Source: Pseudomonas cavernicola (GTDB lineage: Bacteria > Pseudomonadota > Gammaproteobacteria > Pseudomonadales > Pseudomonadaceae). Taken from it: a stretch of 64,000 nucleotides of DNA. The translations under genes were made by a program, and so were the position numbers. The notes below the pieces were generated by a model that was not told the origin of the DNA, searched no databases, and saw nothing but the letters and a program-made list of their open reading frames with translations. The stretch lies in contig NZ_QYUR01000002.1 in NCBI RefSeq assembly GCF_003596405.1, forward strand, positions 760,501 through 824,500, written 5' to 3'. Positions 1-11,522 of the stretch are shown here, in pieces (position 1 is the stretch's first letter; each line of letters starts with the position of its first letter).

Positions 1-923
1 TGTTGCGCGCACTGGCCAACGATTCCTTTGGCGTACTGGAACTGGCACAGATCTTCGCCACCGGCCAGTCCGGTATGAGCCACCACTTGAAGGTACTCGC
101 CCAAGCCGGGCTGGTAGCCACCCGCCGCGAAGGCAACGCGATTTTCTATCGCCGTGCCTTGCCGCAGGGTGAGTTGTTCGGTGGCACGTTGCACGCGGCG
201 CTATTGGAAGAGGTGGATGAACTGACCCTGCCGCCGGATGTGCAAGCGCGCATCGGCGAGGTGCATGGCCAGCGCGCAGCGGCCAGCCACGACTTCTTCG
301 CGCGGATGGCGGCCACCTTCCAGGCGCAGCAGGATTTGATCGCCGGGCTGCCACAGTATCGCGATAGCGTGTTGGCCTTGCTCGATGCGTTGAGCTTCCC
401 CGCCGGTGCCACGGCGCTGGAAGTCGGCCCAGGTGATGGCGGTTTTCTGCCGGAACTGGCCCGGCGTTTCAGCCGGGTCACGGCGCTGGATAACAGCCCG
501 GCGATGCTCGAACTGGCGCGTCTGCGCTGCGAGCGCGAAGGGTTGGGCAATGTCGATTTACAGCTGGCCGACGCCTTGGGCTCCGCCTGCGAGACCGCCG
601 ACTGCGTGGTGTTGAATATGGTTCTGCACCATTTCGCCGCGCCGGCCGAAGCGTTGAAGCAACTGGCGCCGCGCGTACGTCCCGGCGGCAGTTTGTTGAT
701 CACCGAGTTGTGCAGCCACAATCAGAGTTGGGCCAGGGAGGCCTGCGGTGATCTCTGGTTGGGCTTTGAACAGGACGACTTGGCCCGCTGGGCCTCAGCC
801 GCAGGGCTTACGCCCGGTGAAGGCCTGTATGTGGGCTTACGTAATGGTTTCCAGATTCAGGTCCGACATTTTCAGCGGCCAGCTGGCGACACTCACCCAT
901 CGGTGCATCCATCGATAAACTAG
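1..923 (+). CDS. ArsR-family regulator fused to SAM-dependent methyltransferase (5' partial)
   Basis: The left edge cuts the gene, so the start codon is missing. The first ~55 visible residues are a winged-helix ArsR-type DNA-binding region (recognition stretch SGMSHHLKVLAQAGLV, then a wing with REGNAIFYR). Residues ~130-240 form a class I methyltransferase fold with SAM motif LEVGPGDGGFLPELA and a later motif around LNMVLHHFAAP. Such fusions are known, but the methyl acceptor is generally unknown. The stop codon lies 12 bases before metK and overlaps the metK ribosome-binding site, so the two are probably co-transcribed. Inference: the SAM-binding domain could tune transcription of the SAM synthetase gene beside it. 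The domain call is secure; the role is not. Confidence 0.88.
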   Translation, partial: LRALANDSFGVLELAQIFATGQSGMSHHLKVLAQAGLVATRREGNAIFYRRALPQGELFGGTLHAALLEEVDELTLPPDVQARIGEVHGQRAAASHDFFARMAATFQAQQDLIAGLPQYRDSVLALLDALSFPAGATALEVGPGDGGFLPELARRFSRVTALDNSPAMLELARLRCEREGLGNVDLQLADALGSACETADCVVLNMVLHHFAAPAEALKQLAPRVRPGGSLLITELCSHNQSWAREACGDLWLGFEQDDLARWASAAGLTPGEGLYVGLRNGFQIQVRHFQRPAGDTHPSVHPSIN

Positions 924-935
924 GAAACCGTCGAG

Positions 936-2126
936 ATGAGCGAATACTCTCTTTTCACCTCCGAGTCCGTGTCTGAAGGACATCCGGACAAGATTGCTGA
1001 CCAGATTTCTGATGCGGTGCTGGACGCCATCATCGCCCAAGACAAGTTCGCCCGTGTGGCATGCGAAACCCTGGTTAAAACCGGCGTGGCGATCATCGCC
1101 GGCGAAGTCACCACCAGCGCCTGGATCGACCTCGAAGACCTGGTGCGCAAGGTCATCACCGACATCGGCTACAACAGCTCCGACGTCGGCTTCGACGGCG
1201 CCACCTGCGCGGTGATGAACATCATCGGCAAGCAGTCCCCCGACATCAACCAGGGCGTTGATCGTTCGCGGCCTGAAGATCAGGGCGCTGGCGACCAGGG
1301 CCTAATGTTCGGCTATGCCAGCAACGATACCGATGTACTGATGCCAGCGCCGATCTGCTACGCCCACCGCCTGGTCGAGCGCCAGGCCGAAGCGCGTAAA
1401 TCCCACCTGCTGCCGTGGCTGCGTCCGGATGCCAAGTCGCAGGTCACCTTCCGTTACGAAAATGGCAAGCCGGTCGCCGTCGATGCCGTGGTGCTGTCGA
1501 CCCAGCACAGCCCGGAGGTGTCCTACAAGGACCTGCGTGAAGCCGTGATGGAGCTGATCATCAAGCACGTGCTGCCGGCAGAATGGCTGCACAAAGATAC
1601 CCAGTTCCACATCAACCCGACCGGCACTTTCGTCATTGGCGGCCCAGTGGGTGACTGCGGTCTGACCGGCCGCAAGATCATCGTCGATTCCTACGGCGGC
1701 ATGGCCCGTCACGGCGGCGGCGCGTTCTCCGGCAAGGACCCGTCGAAGGTTGACCGTTCGGCCGCTTATGCCGGTCGATATGTGGCGAAGAACCTCGTCG
1801 CCGCCGGCCTGGCCGAGCGCTGCGAAATTCAGGTGTCCTACGCCATCGGCGTGGCGCAACCGACTTCGGTTTCGATCAACACCTTCGGCACCGGCAAGCT
1901 GAGCGATGACAAGATCGTCCAACTGGTGCGCGAGCATTTCGATCTGCGTCCGTACGCCATCACTAAGATGCTCGACCTGCTGCACCCGATGTACCGGGTA
2001 ACCGCGGCCTACGGCCACTTCGGCCGCATCCCGCAAGAAGTAACGGTGGATGGCGATACCTTCACCACCTTCACCTGGGAAAAAACCGACAAAGCCGAGG
2101 CCTTGCGCGCAGCTGCCGGCCTGTAA
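936..2126 (+). CDS. metK: S-adenosylmethionine synthase
   Basis: MetK makes S-adenosylmethionine from methionine and ATP in the cytoplasm, releasing phosphate and diphosphate. The 396-residue product has normal family length. The N-terminal GHPDK motif, the [12 protein letters not shown] loop, [12 protein letters not shown] and the phosphate-binding segment [19 protein letters not shown] are all intact. An AGGA motif about 10 bases upstream supports the ATG at 936. It follows the ArsR/methyltransferase gene closely. No SAM riboswitch signature is visible in front. Its terminator is interrupted by a small inserted element (see 2147-2368). Confidence 0.98.
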   Translation: MSEYSLFTSESVSEGHPDKIADQISDAVLDAIIAQDKFARVACETLVKTGVAIIAGEVTTSAWIDLEDLVRKVITDIGYNSSDVGFDGATCAVMNIIGKQSPDINQGVDRSRPEDQGAGDQGLMFGYASNDTDVLMPAPICYAHRLVERQAEARKSHLLPWLRPDAKSQVTFRYENGKPVAVDAVVLSTQHSPEVSYKDLREAVMELIIKHVLPAEWLHKDTQFHINPTGTFVIGGPVGDCGLTGRKIIVDSYGGMARHGGGAFSGKDPSKVDRSAAYAGRYVAKNLVAAGLAERCEIQVSYAIGVAQPTSVSINTFGTGKLSDDKIVQLVREHFDLRPYAITKMLDLLHPMYRVTAAYGHFGRIPQEVTVDGDTFTTFTWEKTDKAEALRAAAGL

Positions 2127-2146
2127 GGCCCACGCCTGCGACAAAA

Positions 2147-2368
2147 CAGCCCTGCACATGCGGCAATGCTGTTCACTTAAGCGATGTGCGCCTGAGCTCC
2201 CCTCTCCCGTTTACGGGAGAGGGGCTGGGGGAGAGGGTAAATAGCGGGCAAAAGTGAATTCATCTGGCATGCACCCCTCTCCCTAACCCTCTCCCCAGAG
2301 GGGCGAGGGGATAAAAGGCGAAGACGTATGCTTAAGTGAACAGCATTGCCTGCACATGCGGGGCTTTT
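2147..2368 (+). terminator. metK intrinsic terminator split by an insertion
   Basis: Without bases 2164-2348 plus one copy of the flanking 13-bp duplication, the metK 3' region would read AGCCCTGCA-CA-TGCGGGGCT followed by six T. That is a good intrinsic terminator with a 9-bp stem including one G-T pair. In the present sequence the left arm (2147-2156) and the right arm plus T tract (2356-2368) lie about 200 bp apart. The right-hand duplicate of CCTGCACATGCGG can still form a shorter stem next to the T tract, so some termination may persist. The reconstruction is inferred from the direct repeat. Confidence 0.7.
2164..2348. mobile_element. IS4-like MITE, 185 bp, with 13-bp target duplication
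   Basis: Perfect 19-bp terminal inverted repeats, CAATGCTGTTCACTTAAGC at 2164-2182 and its reverse complement at 2330-2348, bound a non-coding core. The core carries two C/T-rich and G/A-rich palindromic stretches (around 2199-2235 and 2273-2310). The element is flanked by the direct repeat CCTGCACATGCGG (2151-2163 and 2349-2361), as expected of a target-site duplication. The ends resemble the remembered ends of IS4 (TAATGCCGATCAGTTAAG), and IS4-family elements make 11-13 bp duplications. It has no transposase, so it would need one supplied in trans. The family assignment is inference; the repeat structure is seen directly. Confidence 0.8.
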
Positions 2369-2464
2369 TTGTGCCTGGCCCAACGCCTCTGGAAGGCCTC
2401 CTTGTGCGAGGACGCCCGCATGCGCAAAATCAATGCACCGCCCCCCTCAGCGCGAGAACCCGCC

Positions 2465-3208
2465 ATGCGCATCCGGACACTCTCGGACCTGCACCACGAA
2501 CACTTCGGAGGTCGCCGCGAGCTGCCCGGCGTCGAAGCGGATGTGGTGGTGCTCGCCGGGGATATCCACAGCCACTTGGAAGGACTGCACTGGGCGCGCG
2601 AAGTCTTTGCCGACACGCCAGTGATCTATGTCGCCGGTAACCACGAGTTCTACTCGTCCGATCTGCCGGAACTAACCCAAGCGATGCGCAACCTCGCGCG
2701 CGACCTGGACATCCACTTTCTGGAAAACGATGCCGTGGTGATCGATGGCGTGCGCTTTCTCGGGGCCACGCTCTGGACCGATTTCCAACTCTACGGCGCC
2801 GACGCCTACCCGACTGCGCACGAACTGGCGCTGCAACTCATGCCGGACTTCAACTGCATCGACTGGTTCGGCGCGGACTTCACGCCGGAACACAGCATCG
2901 CCCTGCACCAGGCCTCCCGCGCCTGGCTGCATGAACGGCTGGATGAGCCCTTCAGCGGCCCGAACATCGTGATCACCCATCACGCGCCGAGCGCCCGCTC
3001 GATTCCTCCGCAGTTCGTCGGCGACGGCCTGTCGCCCGCCTTCGCCTCCAGCTGTGACGTGCTGGTGGCACGCGCCGACCTGTGGATTCACGGGCATGTC
3101 CATCAAAGCCTGGACTACTACATCGGGAACGCCCGTGTGGTCGCCAACCCTGGCGCCTACCCGAGGGAGGACAGCGGTTTCGACGCCACCAAGATCATCG
3201 AAGTCTGA
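2465..3208 (+). CDS. calcineurin-like metallophosphoesterase
   Basis: The 247-residue protein carries the metal-binding motifs of calcineurin-type phosphoesterases in order: SDLHHEHF near the N-terminus, GDIH, GNHEFY, THHAPS and the C-terminal HGHVH. Such enzymes use two metal ions to hydrolyse phosphomono- or diesters; the substrate cannot be read from sequence. The ATG at 2465 starts right at the domain (MRIRTLSDLHH); in-frame ATGs at 2336 and 2420 would add residues with no domain match. It is transcribed in the same direction as metK, behind the split terminator, and ligB follows 59 bases downstream. Confidence 0.88.
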   Translation: MRIRTLSDLHHEHFGGRRELPGVEADVVVLAGDIHSHLEGLHWAREVFADTPVIYVAGNHEFYSSDLPELTQAMRNLARDLDIHFLENDAVVIDGVRFLGATLWTDFQLYGADAYPTAHELALQLMPDFNCIDWFGADFTPEHSIALHQASRAWLHERLDEPFSGPNIVITHHAPSARSIPPQFVGDGLSPAFASSCDVLVARADLWIHGHVHQSLDYYIGNARVVANPGAYPREDSGFDATKIIEV

Positions 3209-3216
3209 AGCACTGA

Positions 3217-4944
<1,728 letters not shown>

Positions 4945-5198
4945 GCTAAACCGCGCATAAGCTGAACAACGCGACAGCGGCTGTGGAACTCTGATCTGCC
5001 GCAACAGCGCACGTATCCGTCAGGATTGCGCACAAACTTTGGCTATGTACCCGTTAATTGTTGAGCTGGGCTGCCGCTCCTACAGGTGTTGCGCTTTTCC
5101 AATGCACGCCCTGCAACAGCTAACTCAGACAGAGCTCAAACTTTTCCCGCTAGACGCAGCCGACTCTAGCGAGTCCTTAAGCTGCTTTGGAGTGTTGT

Positions 5199-5393
5199 AT
5201 GTTGCCGCGCAACTTCTTACCCACCGCCCTGTTCGCCACCAGCAGCCTACTCGCCACAGCACTGTCAGCTACCGAGAGCGATCTGCGCAAAGCCATGACC
5301 AAAGGCGATGCCGAGAAGATCAACACCCGCAAGGACAAGCTCGCAGAGGCACGCAAGGAGTTGCAGCATGCCCAGGATCAGTTGGGGCGCTAA
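5199..5393 (+). CDS. small secreted helical protein, function unknown
   Basis: A 64-residue product with a hydrophobic N-terminus (MLPRNFLPTALFATSSLLATALSA), probably a Sec signal peptide, followed by a ~40-residue very polar region rich in K, E, A and Q (KINTRKDKLAEARKELQHA) that should form one amphipathic helix or coiled coil. A GGAG motif precedes the ATG at 5199. The 254 bases between ligB and this gene hold no recognisable gene or strong promoter. No family was recognised. The secretion signal and codon use make it more likely real than not. Confidence 0.6.
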   Translation: MLPRNFLPTALFATSSLLATALSATESDLRKAMTKGDAEKINTRKDKLAEARKELQHAQDQLGR

Positions 5394-5405
5394 CAGATTG
5401 TTAAG

Positions 5406-5855
5406 TCAGTGGGTGCGAAACGCCTTGTGACAGGTCTCGCAGGCGTCTTCGACGGCCTGCACCGGCGGGCCGAGCTTGACCGGGTCCAACGGCTGTTGCG
5501 TGGTCGCAACGACTAACGCCGCGGTTGCGCCTTCAAGCTGACGTGCCAGCTCCTGAAAGCGTGCCTGACTTTCCCAGACCTCGGGCTTGGCGCTGGTTTT
5601 GTCGGTTTCCTTGACCTGCGGGAAGTGCTGCCAAGGCTGCTGCGACAGGCTGTCGAGCTTGATCGCGCCAGCGGTGAACCGCGCCCCATCGAAGGGAATG
5701 CGGCCACGCAGCATGCCACCGAAGTCTTCGCTGGTTTTCAGCATCTGCTTGAAGATCGCCTGGCGCTTACCCAGCGGCGAATTGGGGTCGACCCCGCCAC
5801 AGGCAGTCAATGTCAGGCAGGCCAGCAGGGCGAGGGATAATTTTTTCAAGGTCAT
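5406..5855 (-). CDS. cytochrome c'-type lipoprotein
   Basis: The 149-residue protein starts with a lipoprotein signal (lipobox LTAC, Cys19). Near the C-terminus it has a single haem-binding motif CETCH (residues 139-143) followed by KAFR, the arrangement of class II cytochromes (cytochrome c'). These are periplasmic four-helix haem proteins often tied to nitric oxide binding or electron transfer. Residues 25-110 are helical and fit the fold. It converges with the small gene at 5199-5393. The fold is supported; the physiological partner is unknown. Confidence 0.85.
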   Translation of the reverse strand: MTLKKLSLALLACLTLTACGGVDPNSPLGKRQAIFKQMLKTSEDFGGMLRGRIPFDGARFTAGAIKLDSLSQQPWQHFPQVKETDKTSAKPEVWESQARFQELARQLEGATAALVVATTQQPLDPVKLGPPVQAVEDACETCHKAFRTH

Positions 5856-5953
5856 GACGGGTACTTAGCGACTAAACGGCGGCCAACAGTATCCTCGCCG
5901 GAGGGCGGAATACCAAACTCGGTGTTTTCCAAAGCTTGCCGCCACACTTGTGC

Positions 5954-5973
5954 AGGAGCGCGCTCGCGCTCCT
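5954..5973. repeat. REP-like short palindrome
   Basis: AGGAGCGCG at 5954-5962 pairs with CGCGCTCCT at 5965-5973, giving a tight GC-rich hairpin just beyond the stop codon of the minus-strand MAPEG gene. The core AGGAGCG is common in Pseudomonas REP sequences. It may act as a transcript end; there is no T tract. Confidence 0.5.
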
Positions 5974-5988
5974 CGCGCCGGCTACCAA

Positions 5989-6375
5989 TCAGGCCGCCAC
6001 CACGAACAGACTGACGATCAGCCCCATGCCGACAAACCAGACCAACGAACGCAGCGACGCCCAATCGGCCAGGTAGCAGACCAGGTACAGCAGGCGACTG
6101 ACGACGAAGGCGATGGCCAGCATATCCAGGGTGGATTGCGCCGCACCTCCGGCCAGATGCGCAATGATCACCGCCGCAGAGAAGGCCGGGATGACTTCGA
6201 AAGCGTTCAACTGGGCATTGTTGGCACGCCGCCCCACACCGCTGAGCGTGGCGAGAAAAGCCCGCGGGTCGTGATTATGCTTCGGGCTGAAACCACCACT
6301 CACGCCCTTGGCCGCGACGGTGGACAGGTACGGCAGGAACAGGGCGATCAGTACGCACCAGTAAGCAATGGTCAT
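5989..6375 (-). CDS. MAPEG-family integral membrane protein
   Basis: A 128-residue, four-helix hydrophobic protein with MAPEG features (membrane-associated proteins in eicosanoid and glutathione metabolism). It begins MTIAYWCVLIALFLPYL, has a charged loop with the RANNAQLNAFE motif typical of the family, and ends in two further hydrophobic spans. A GGAG motif 5 bases ahead of the ATG at 6375 decides the start; the open frame continues upstream but reads as non-coding sequence. Bacterial members are mostly uncharacterised. It is transcribed divergently from ahcY. Confidence 0.88.
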   Translation of the reverse strand: MTIAYWCVLIALFLPYLSTVAAKGVSGGFSPKHNHDPRAFLATLSGVGRRANNAQLNAFEVIPAFSAAVIIAHLAGGAAQSTLDMLAIAFVVSRLLYLVCYLADWASLRSLVWFVGMGLIVSLFVVAA

Positions 6376-6537
6376 AACGGCTCCAACTATTATTGTTCTG
6401 GAAGAATGCCCGCGCATCCTGCCCGCCCCGGCTCGCACCGTCCATGACCGCACGAACGCTGGGCTCAGCACCTCGGCCAATAGCCTTGGTGGCCCGCTTG
6501 CCCGTCGCTTTAGCCACCCGACAACCGACAGAAAGCC

Positions 6538-8152
<1,615 letters not shown>

Positions 8153-8154
8153 TA

Positions 8155-8229
8155 TGTAGGCTGGATAAGCCTTTGGCTTATCCACCGCCGTGGCCATTGG
8201 TGGATAACGCATGCGTTATCCACCCTACG
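8155..8229. repeat. GTAGG-bounded double-hairpin repeat, copy 1
   Basis: GTAGG at 8156-8160 and CCTAC at 8224-8228 enclose two hairpins: TGGATAAGCC/GGCTTATCCA and TGGATAACGC/GCGTTATCCA. It starts a few bases after the ahcY stop codon and may serve as a transcript end or mRNA-stabilising structure. Two related copies follow bioA and rsmE. Confidence 0.75.
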
Positions 8230-8264
8230 CAAAGCCCGTACATGGGTTTTCCAGGAATTGTTTT

Positions 8265-9110
8265 ATGAGCCAAGAACGCCGCTACAGCTTCGAGTTCTTC
8301 CCCGCAAAGACCGAGGCCGGCCACGCAAAACTACTCGCCACTGCGCATCAGTTGGCGAGCTACCAGCCGGATTTCTTCTCCTGCACTTACGGTGCGGGGG
8401 GCTCGACCCGCGATCGCACGGTCAACACCGTGCTGCAGCTGGACAGCGAAACCAAGGTGCAAACCGCACCGCACATCTCCTGCATCGGCGACTCCAAAGC
8501 CGATCTGCGAGTCCTGCTCAGCCACTACAAACAGGCCGGGATCACGCGCATCGTCGCCCTGCGCGGCGACCTGCCTTCCGGCATGGGCATGTCCAGCGGC
8601 GAACTGCGTTATGCCAACGACCTGGTGGGCTTTATCCGTGAGGAAACCGGCAGCCATTTTCACATCGAAGTGGCCGCCTACCCGGAGATGCACCCGCAAG
8701 CGCGCAATTTCGAAGACGACCTGGCCAACTTCGTGCGCAAGGCCAAGGCTGGCGCCAACAGCGCCATCACCCAGTACTTCTTCAACGCCGACAGCTACTT
8801 CTACTTCGTCGAGCGCGTGCGCAAGATGGGCGTCGACATCCCGGTAGTCCCGGGGATCATGCCGATCACCAACTACAGCAAATTGGCGCGTTTCTCCGAC
8901 GCCTGCGGCGCGGAAATTCCGCGTTGGGTTCGCAAGCAGCTGGAGGCCTACGGGGATGACATCGAAAGCATCCAGAGCTACGGCGAACAGGTGGTCAGCG
9001 AAATGTGTGAACGCCTGCTGCAAGGCGGCGCACCTGGGCTGCACTTCTATACCCTGAACCAGGCCGAACCGAGTTTGGCGATTTGGAACAACCTCAAGCT
9101 GCCACGCTAA
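8265..9110 (+). CDS. metF: 5,10-methylenetetrahydrofolate reductase
   Basis: MetF is an FAD enzyme that reduces methylenetetrahydrofolate to methyltetrahydrofolate, the methyl donor for methionine synthase. The 281-residue protein begins MSQERRYSFEFFPAKTEAG, containing the FEFFPAK motif. It has the folate/flavin segments SCTYGAGGSTRDRT, ALRGDLP, AAYPEMHPQA and ITQYFFNADSYF, and the late PGIMPI motif. The start at 8265 places the protein exactly at the domain; the frame upstream lies inside the intergenic repeat. It lies downstream of ahcY, joining folate and SAM cycles. Confidence 0.97.
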   Translation: MSQERRYSFEFFPAKTEAGHAKLLATAHQLASYQPDFFSCTYGAGGSTRDRTVNTVLQLDSETKVQTAPHISCIGDSKADLRVLLSHYKQAGITRIVALRGDLPSGMGMSSGELRYANDLVGFIREETGSHFHIEVAAYPEMHPQARNFEDDLANFVRKAKAGANSAITQYFFNADSYFYFVERVRKMGVDIPVVPGIMPITNYSKLARFSDACGAEIPRWVRKQLEAYGDDIESIQSYGEQVVSEMCERLLQGGAPGLHFYTLNQAEPSLAIWNNLKLPR

Positions 9111-9137
9111 GGGTTTTCCACCACGCCAAGGCCGGCA

Positions 9138-9280
9138 ATGCTCGACCTTGGCGCTTATGTCACCTCGTACTCGCAGTCGTACTTGTCGCCTGCCAGCCAC
9201 ACAAAGCTCAGCCAGAACACAGCGCGCAGCCCGAACGACTGCCGTTTTGTACTGTCCATTGGCTCGCACAACGGCGATAA
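9138..9280 (+). pseudogene. possible frameshifted small lipoprotein
   Basis: In one frame the DNA encodes RPWRLCHLVLAVVLVACQPH and then a short polar tail ending at TAA (9278-9280). That is the layout of a tiny lipoprotein with lipobox LVAC. The nearest well-placed ATG (9138, with AAGG six bases before it) is in a different frame; removing two bases just after it would join start and lipoprotein. The only in-frame ATG is at 9083, inside metF. From memory, P. aeruginosa has a small ORF at this place. It could be a real gene started at 9083, a decayed gene, or chance. Confidence 0.3.
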
Positions 9281-9322
9281 ACCGTTGAGCGGCAGGAAAG
9301 CAGCGCAGTTTCGCCGCTCTGT

Positions 9323-9328
9323 TATACT
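9323..9328 (+). promoter_or_regulatory. candidate -10 box for the RhlE gene
   Basis: TATACT at 9323-9328 matches the -10 consensus at five of six bases, and it lies ~140 bases before the start codon. No good -35 sits 16-18 bases upstream, so either an activator helps or this is not the promoter. Confidence 0.35.
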
Positions 9329-9466
9329 CCGGCTTCCCGCCAGGCTTACGCCCGGACGCTCGGCCCCCGCGGCCCAGCAGGACCGGACGGGATCGCGCCC
9401 CTAAGCGCGTTTCGAGCCAGGCCAGATCATCCCATTGGGCCACGCCCTAACTAGACAGGATTACTC

Positions 9467-11383
9467 ATGTCCTTTGCTTCCCTCGGTCTCTCCGAGGCTT
9501 TAGTCAGCGCCGTTGAGGCAGCTGGCTACACCGAGCCCACTCCAGTGCAACAGCGGGCTATCCCCGCCGTGTTGCAAGGTCGCGATCTGATGGTTGCAGC
9601 CCAGACGGGCACCGGCAAAACCGGCGGCTTCGCCCTGCCCATCCTCGAGCGACTGTTCCCTAACGGTCACCCGGATCGCGAACACCGCCACGGCCCGCGC
9701 CGGCCGCGCGTGCTGGTGCTGACGCCGACCCGCGAACTGGCCGCCCAGGTGCATGACAGCTTCAAGGTCTATGCCCGCGACCTCAAATTCGTCAGCGCCT
9801 GCATTTTCGGCGGCGTTGGCATGAACCCGCAGGTGCAGGCCATGGCCCGCGGCGTCGACGTGCTGGTGGCCTGCCCCGGTCGGCTGCTCGACCTCGCCGG
9901 GCAAGGCAGTGTCGACCTGTCCCACGTCGAGATCCTGGTTCTCGACGAAGCCGACCGGATGCTCGACATGGGCTTTATCCATGACGTCAAGAAGGTCCTC
10001 GCGCGCCTGCCGTCCAAGCGCCAGAACCTGTTGTTCTCGGCGACCTTCTCGAAAGACATCACCGATCTCGCCGGCAAGCTGCTGCACAACCCGGAGCGCA
10101 TCGAAGTCACCCCGCCGAACACCACGGTCGAGCGTATCGAGCAGCGTGTGTTCCGCCTCCAAGCCAGCCACAAGCGCGCCCTGCTGGCGCACCTGGTGAC
10201 CGCTGGCGCCTGGGAGCAAGTGCTGGTGTTTACCCGTACCAAGCACGGCGCCAACCGCCTCGCCGAGTACCTGGACAAACACGGCCTGCCGGCGGTGGCG
10301 ATCCACGGCAACAAGAGCCAGAACGCTCGCACCAAGGCCCTGGCCGACTTCAAGAACAACGGCGTACGGATTCTGGTCGCCACCGATATCGCCGCCCGCG
10401 GCCTGGATATCGACCAACTGCCGCACGTGGTCAACTTCGAACTGCCGAACATCGAAGAAGACTACGTTCACCGTATCGGCCGTACTGGCCGGGCCGGACG
10501 CAGCGGTGAGGCGATCTCGCTGGTGGCGCCGGACGAAGAGAAGTTGCTGAAAGGCATCGAGCGCATGACCAAGCAGAAGATCGCCGACGGCGACCTGATG
10601 GGTTTCGATGCCAGCACCGTTGAAGCCGAGCGCCCGGAAGTGCGTGAGCGTCCCGACGTGCGCGGCCCGCGCGGTCCACGCGACCCGAACAGCCCGCGTG
10701 GCGGTGGCGGCGGTGAGCGCCACGGCAGCGGGCGCAAGGACAAGGGCAAGGACACCGGCAAGGACAAGCCCGCCGCCCAGGCCCGTGCGCAGCAACCGGC
10801 CCGCGAGCAGCGTCAACCGCGCACCAGCGCAGCACCGACGCCACGTGCCGACCGCGCGCCGGACGAGTTTCTGGATGACGAAGTGGACAACTTCGGCAAC
10901 CGTGCCGACTACGTCAGCCCCTACCAGAACAAGCAGCAGAACCGTGGCCGCCGTCCTGGCGCTCCCGCAGCGTCCGGCCCGAGCGCCAGCAATGGGGTTG
11001 GCCTAGGTGGCGCACGTCCTGCCGGCCAAGCTCCGCGTGGCCAAGCACCACGCCCACAAGGCCAAGGCAAGCCAGCAGGCCCGCGCACCGGTGGCGCTGG
11101 CGCTGGCCAGGGCAAACGCCAAGGCCAGCCTGGTCGCAGTGGCCCTGGGCGCGATGGTCAGGCGCGGCGTGATGACTCCCGTGGCCGTGGCCCGGGTCGT
11201 GACGAACAGCTGCGTCAGGAGCCGGCGGTGAAAGGCCCGCGCGACAGCCAGCCGCGGATCGTGCACAAAGAGTCGAAGATCGATCGCGTGCTGACGCCCG
11301 AGCAGTTGGAGCAACTGGATCAGTTGCCGAGCCGCACCCGCGGCGAGAAGCCCGCTTTGCTGACCCGCAACCGCGAAGCCTAA
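9467..11383 (+). CDS. rhlE2: ATP-dependent DEAD-box RNA helicase RhlE2
   Basis: A 638-residue RNA helicase with all core motifs: the Q-motif region ending [17 protein letters not shown] (residues 45-52), PTRELA, DEAD (residues 160-163), SAT, RGLDID and HRIGRTGR. After residue ~375 comes a ~260-residue basic, low-complexity tail rich in R, G, Q, P, K and A, with a more ordered final stretch ([20 protein letters not shown]). The long tail and the position near metF and ahcY match the remembered RhlE2 of P. aeruginosa, where the extension aids RNA binding. Two terminators follow. The family is certain; the RhlE2 name rests on context and tail. Confidence 0.93.
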   Translation: MSFASLGLSEALVSAVEAAGYTEPTPVQQRAIPAVLQGRDLMVAAQTGTGKTGGFALPILERLFPNGHPDREHRHGPRRPRVLVLTPTRELAAQVHDSFKVYARDLKFVSACIFGGVGMNPQVQAMARGVDVLVACPGRLLDLAGQGSVDLSHVEILVLDEADRMLDMGFIHDVKKVLARLPSKRQNLLFSATFSKDITDLAGKLLHNPERIEVTPPNTTVERIEQRVFRLQASHKRALLAHLVTAGAWEQVLVFTRTKHGANRLAEYLDKHGLPAVAIHGNKSQNARTKALADFKNNGVRILVATDIAARGLDIDQLPHVVNFELPNIEEDYVHRIGRTGRAGRSGEAISLVAPDEEKLLKGIERMTKQKIADGDLMGFDASTVEAERPEVRERPDVRGPRGPRDPNSPRGGGGGERHGSGRKDKGKDTGKDKPAAQARAQQPAREQRQPRTSAAPTPRADRAPDEFLDDEVDNFGNRADYVSPYQNKQQNRGRRPGAPAASGPSASNGVGLGGARPAGQAPRGQAPRPQGQGKPAGPRTGGAGAGQGKRQGQPGRSGPGRDGQARRDDSRGRGPGRDEQLRQEPAVKGPRDSQPRIVHKESKIDRVLTPEQLEQLDQLPSRTRGEKPALLTRNREA

Positions 11384-11399
11384 GGTTTCCCGTTGCAAC

Positions 11400-11429
11400 A
11401 AAAACACCGGCCTCGTGCCGGTGTTTTTG
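11400..11429 (+). terminator. rhlE2 terminator
   Basis: AAAACACCGGC and GCCGGTGTTTTT form a strong hairpin flanked by A and T tracts, 17 bases after the stop codon. The symmetry allows it to work in both directions. Confidence 0.88.
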
Positions 11430-11477
11430 TCTGTGCTGGGGCCGACTGCTTCGCCGCGGCAACCCTGGGCGCAATAC

Positions 11478-11504
11478 AAAAACGCCGGCTCAGGGCCGGC
11501 GTTT
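11478..11504 (-). terminator. yceI terminator
   Basis: AAACGCCGGC and GCCGGCGTTT form a 10-bp stem. Read on the minus strand it is followed by TTTTTGT, placing a standard intrinsic terminator just beyond the yceI stop codon. Confidence 0.85.
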
Positions 11505-11522
11505 GCTCTTAAGCGCAGCCGC

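Larger units (their letters stand above)
9111..9466. other. metF-rhlE intergenic region
   Basis: This 356-base gap holds a possible broken small lipoprotein gene (9138-9280), a -10-like TATACT at 9323-9328 and a GC-rich leader of about 135 bases before the helicase gene. No riboswitch, terminator with a T tract or repeat was recognised. Confidence 0.5.

Noticed and set aside
2127..2464. Possible SAM riboswitch near metK
   Set aside because: The sequence lies after metK, and its palindromes are the ends and core of a small transposon; no SAM aptamer pattern was found before or after metK.
2336..2464. N-terminal extension of the metallophosphoesterase from an ATG at 2336
   Set aside because: It would start inside the right arm of the inserted element and cross the terminator T tract; the domain starts at 2465.
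9500..10816. 438-codon open frame antisense to rhlE2
   Set aside because: Shadow of the helicase gene; no motifs.
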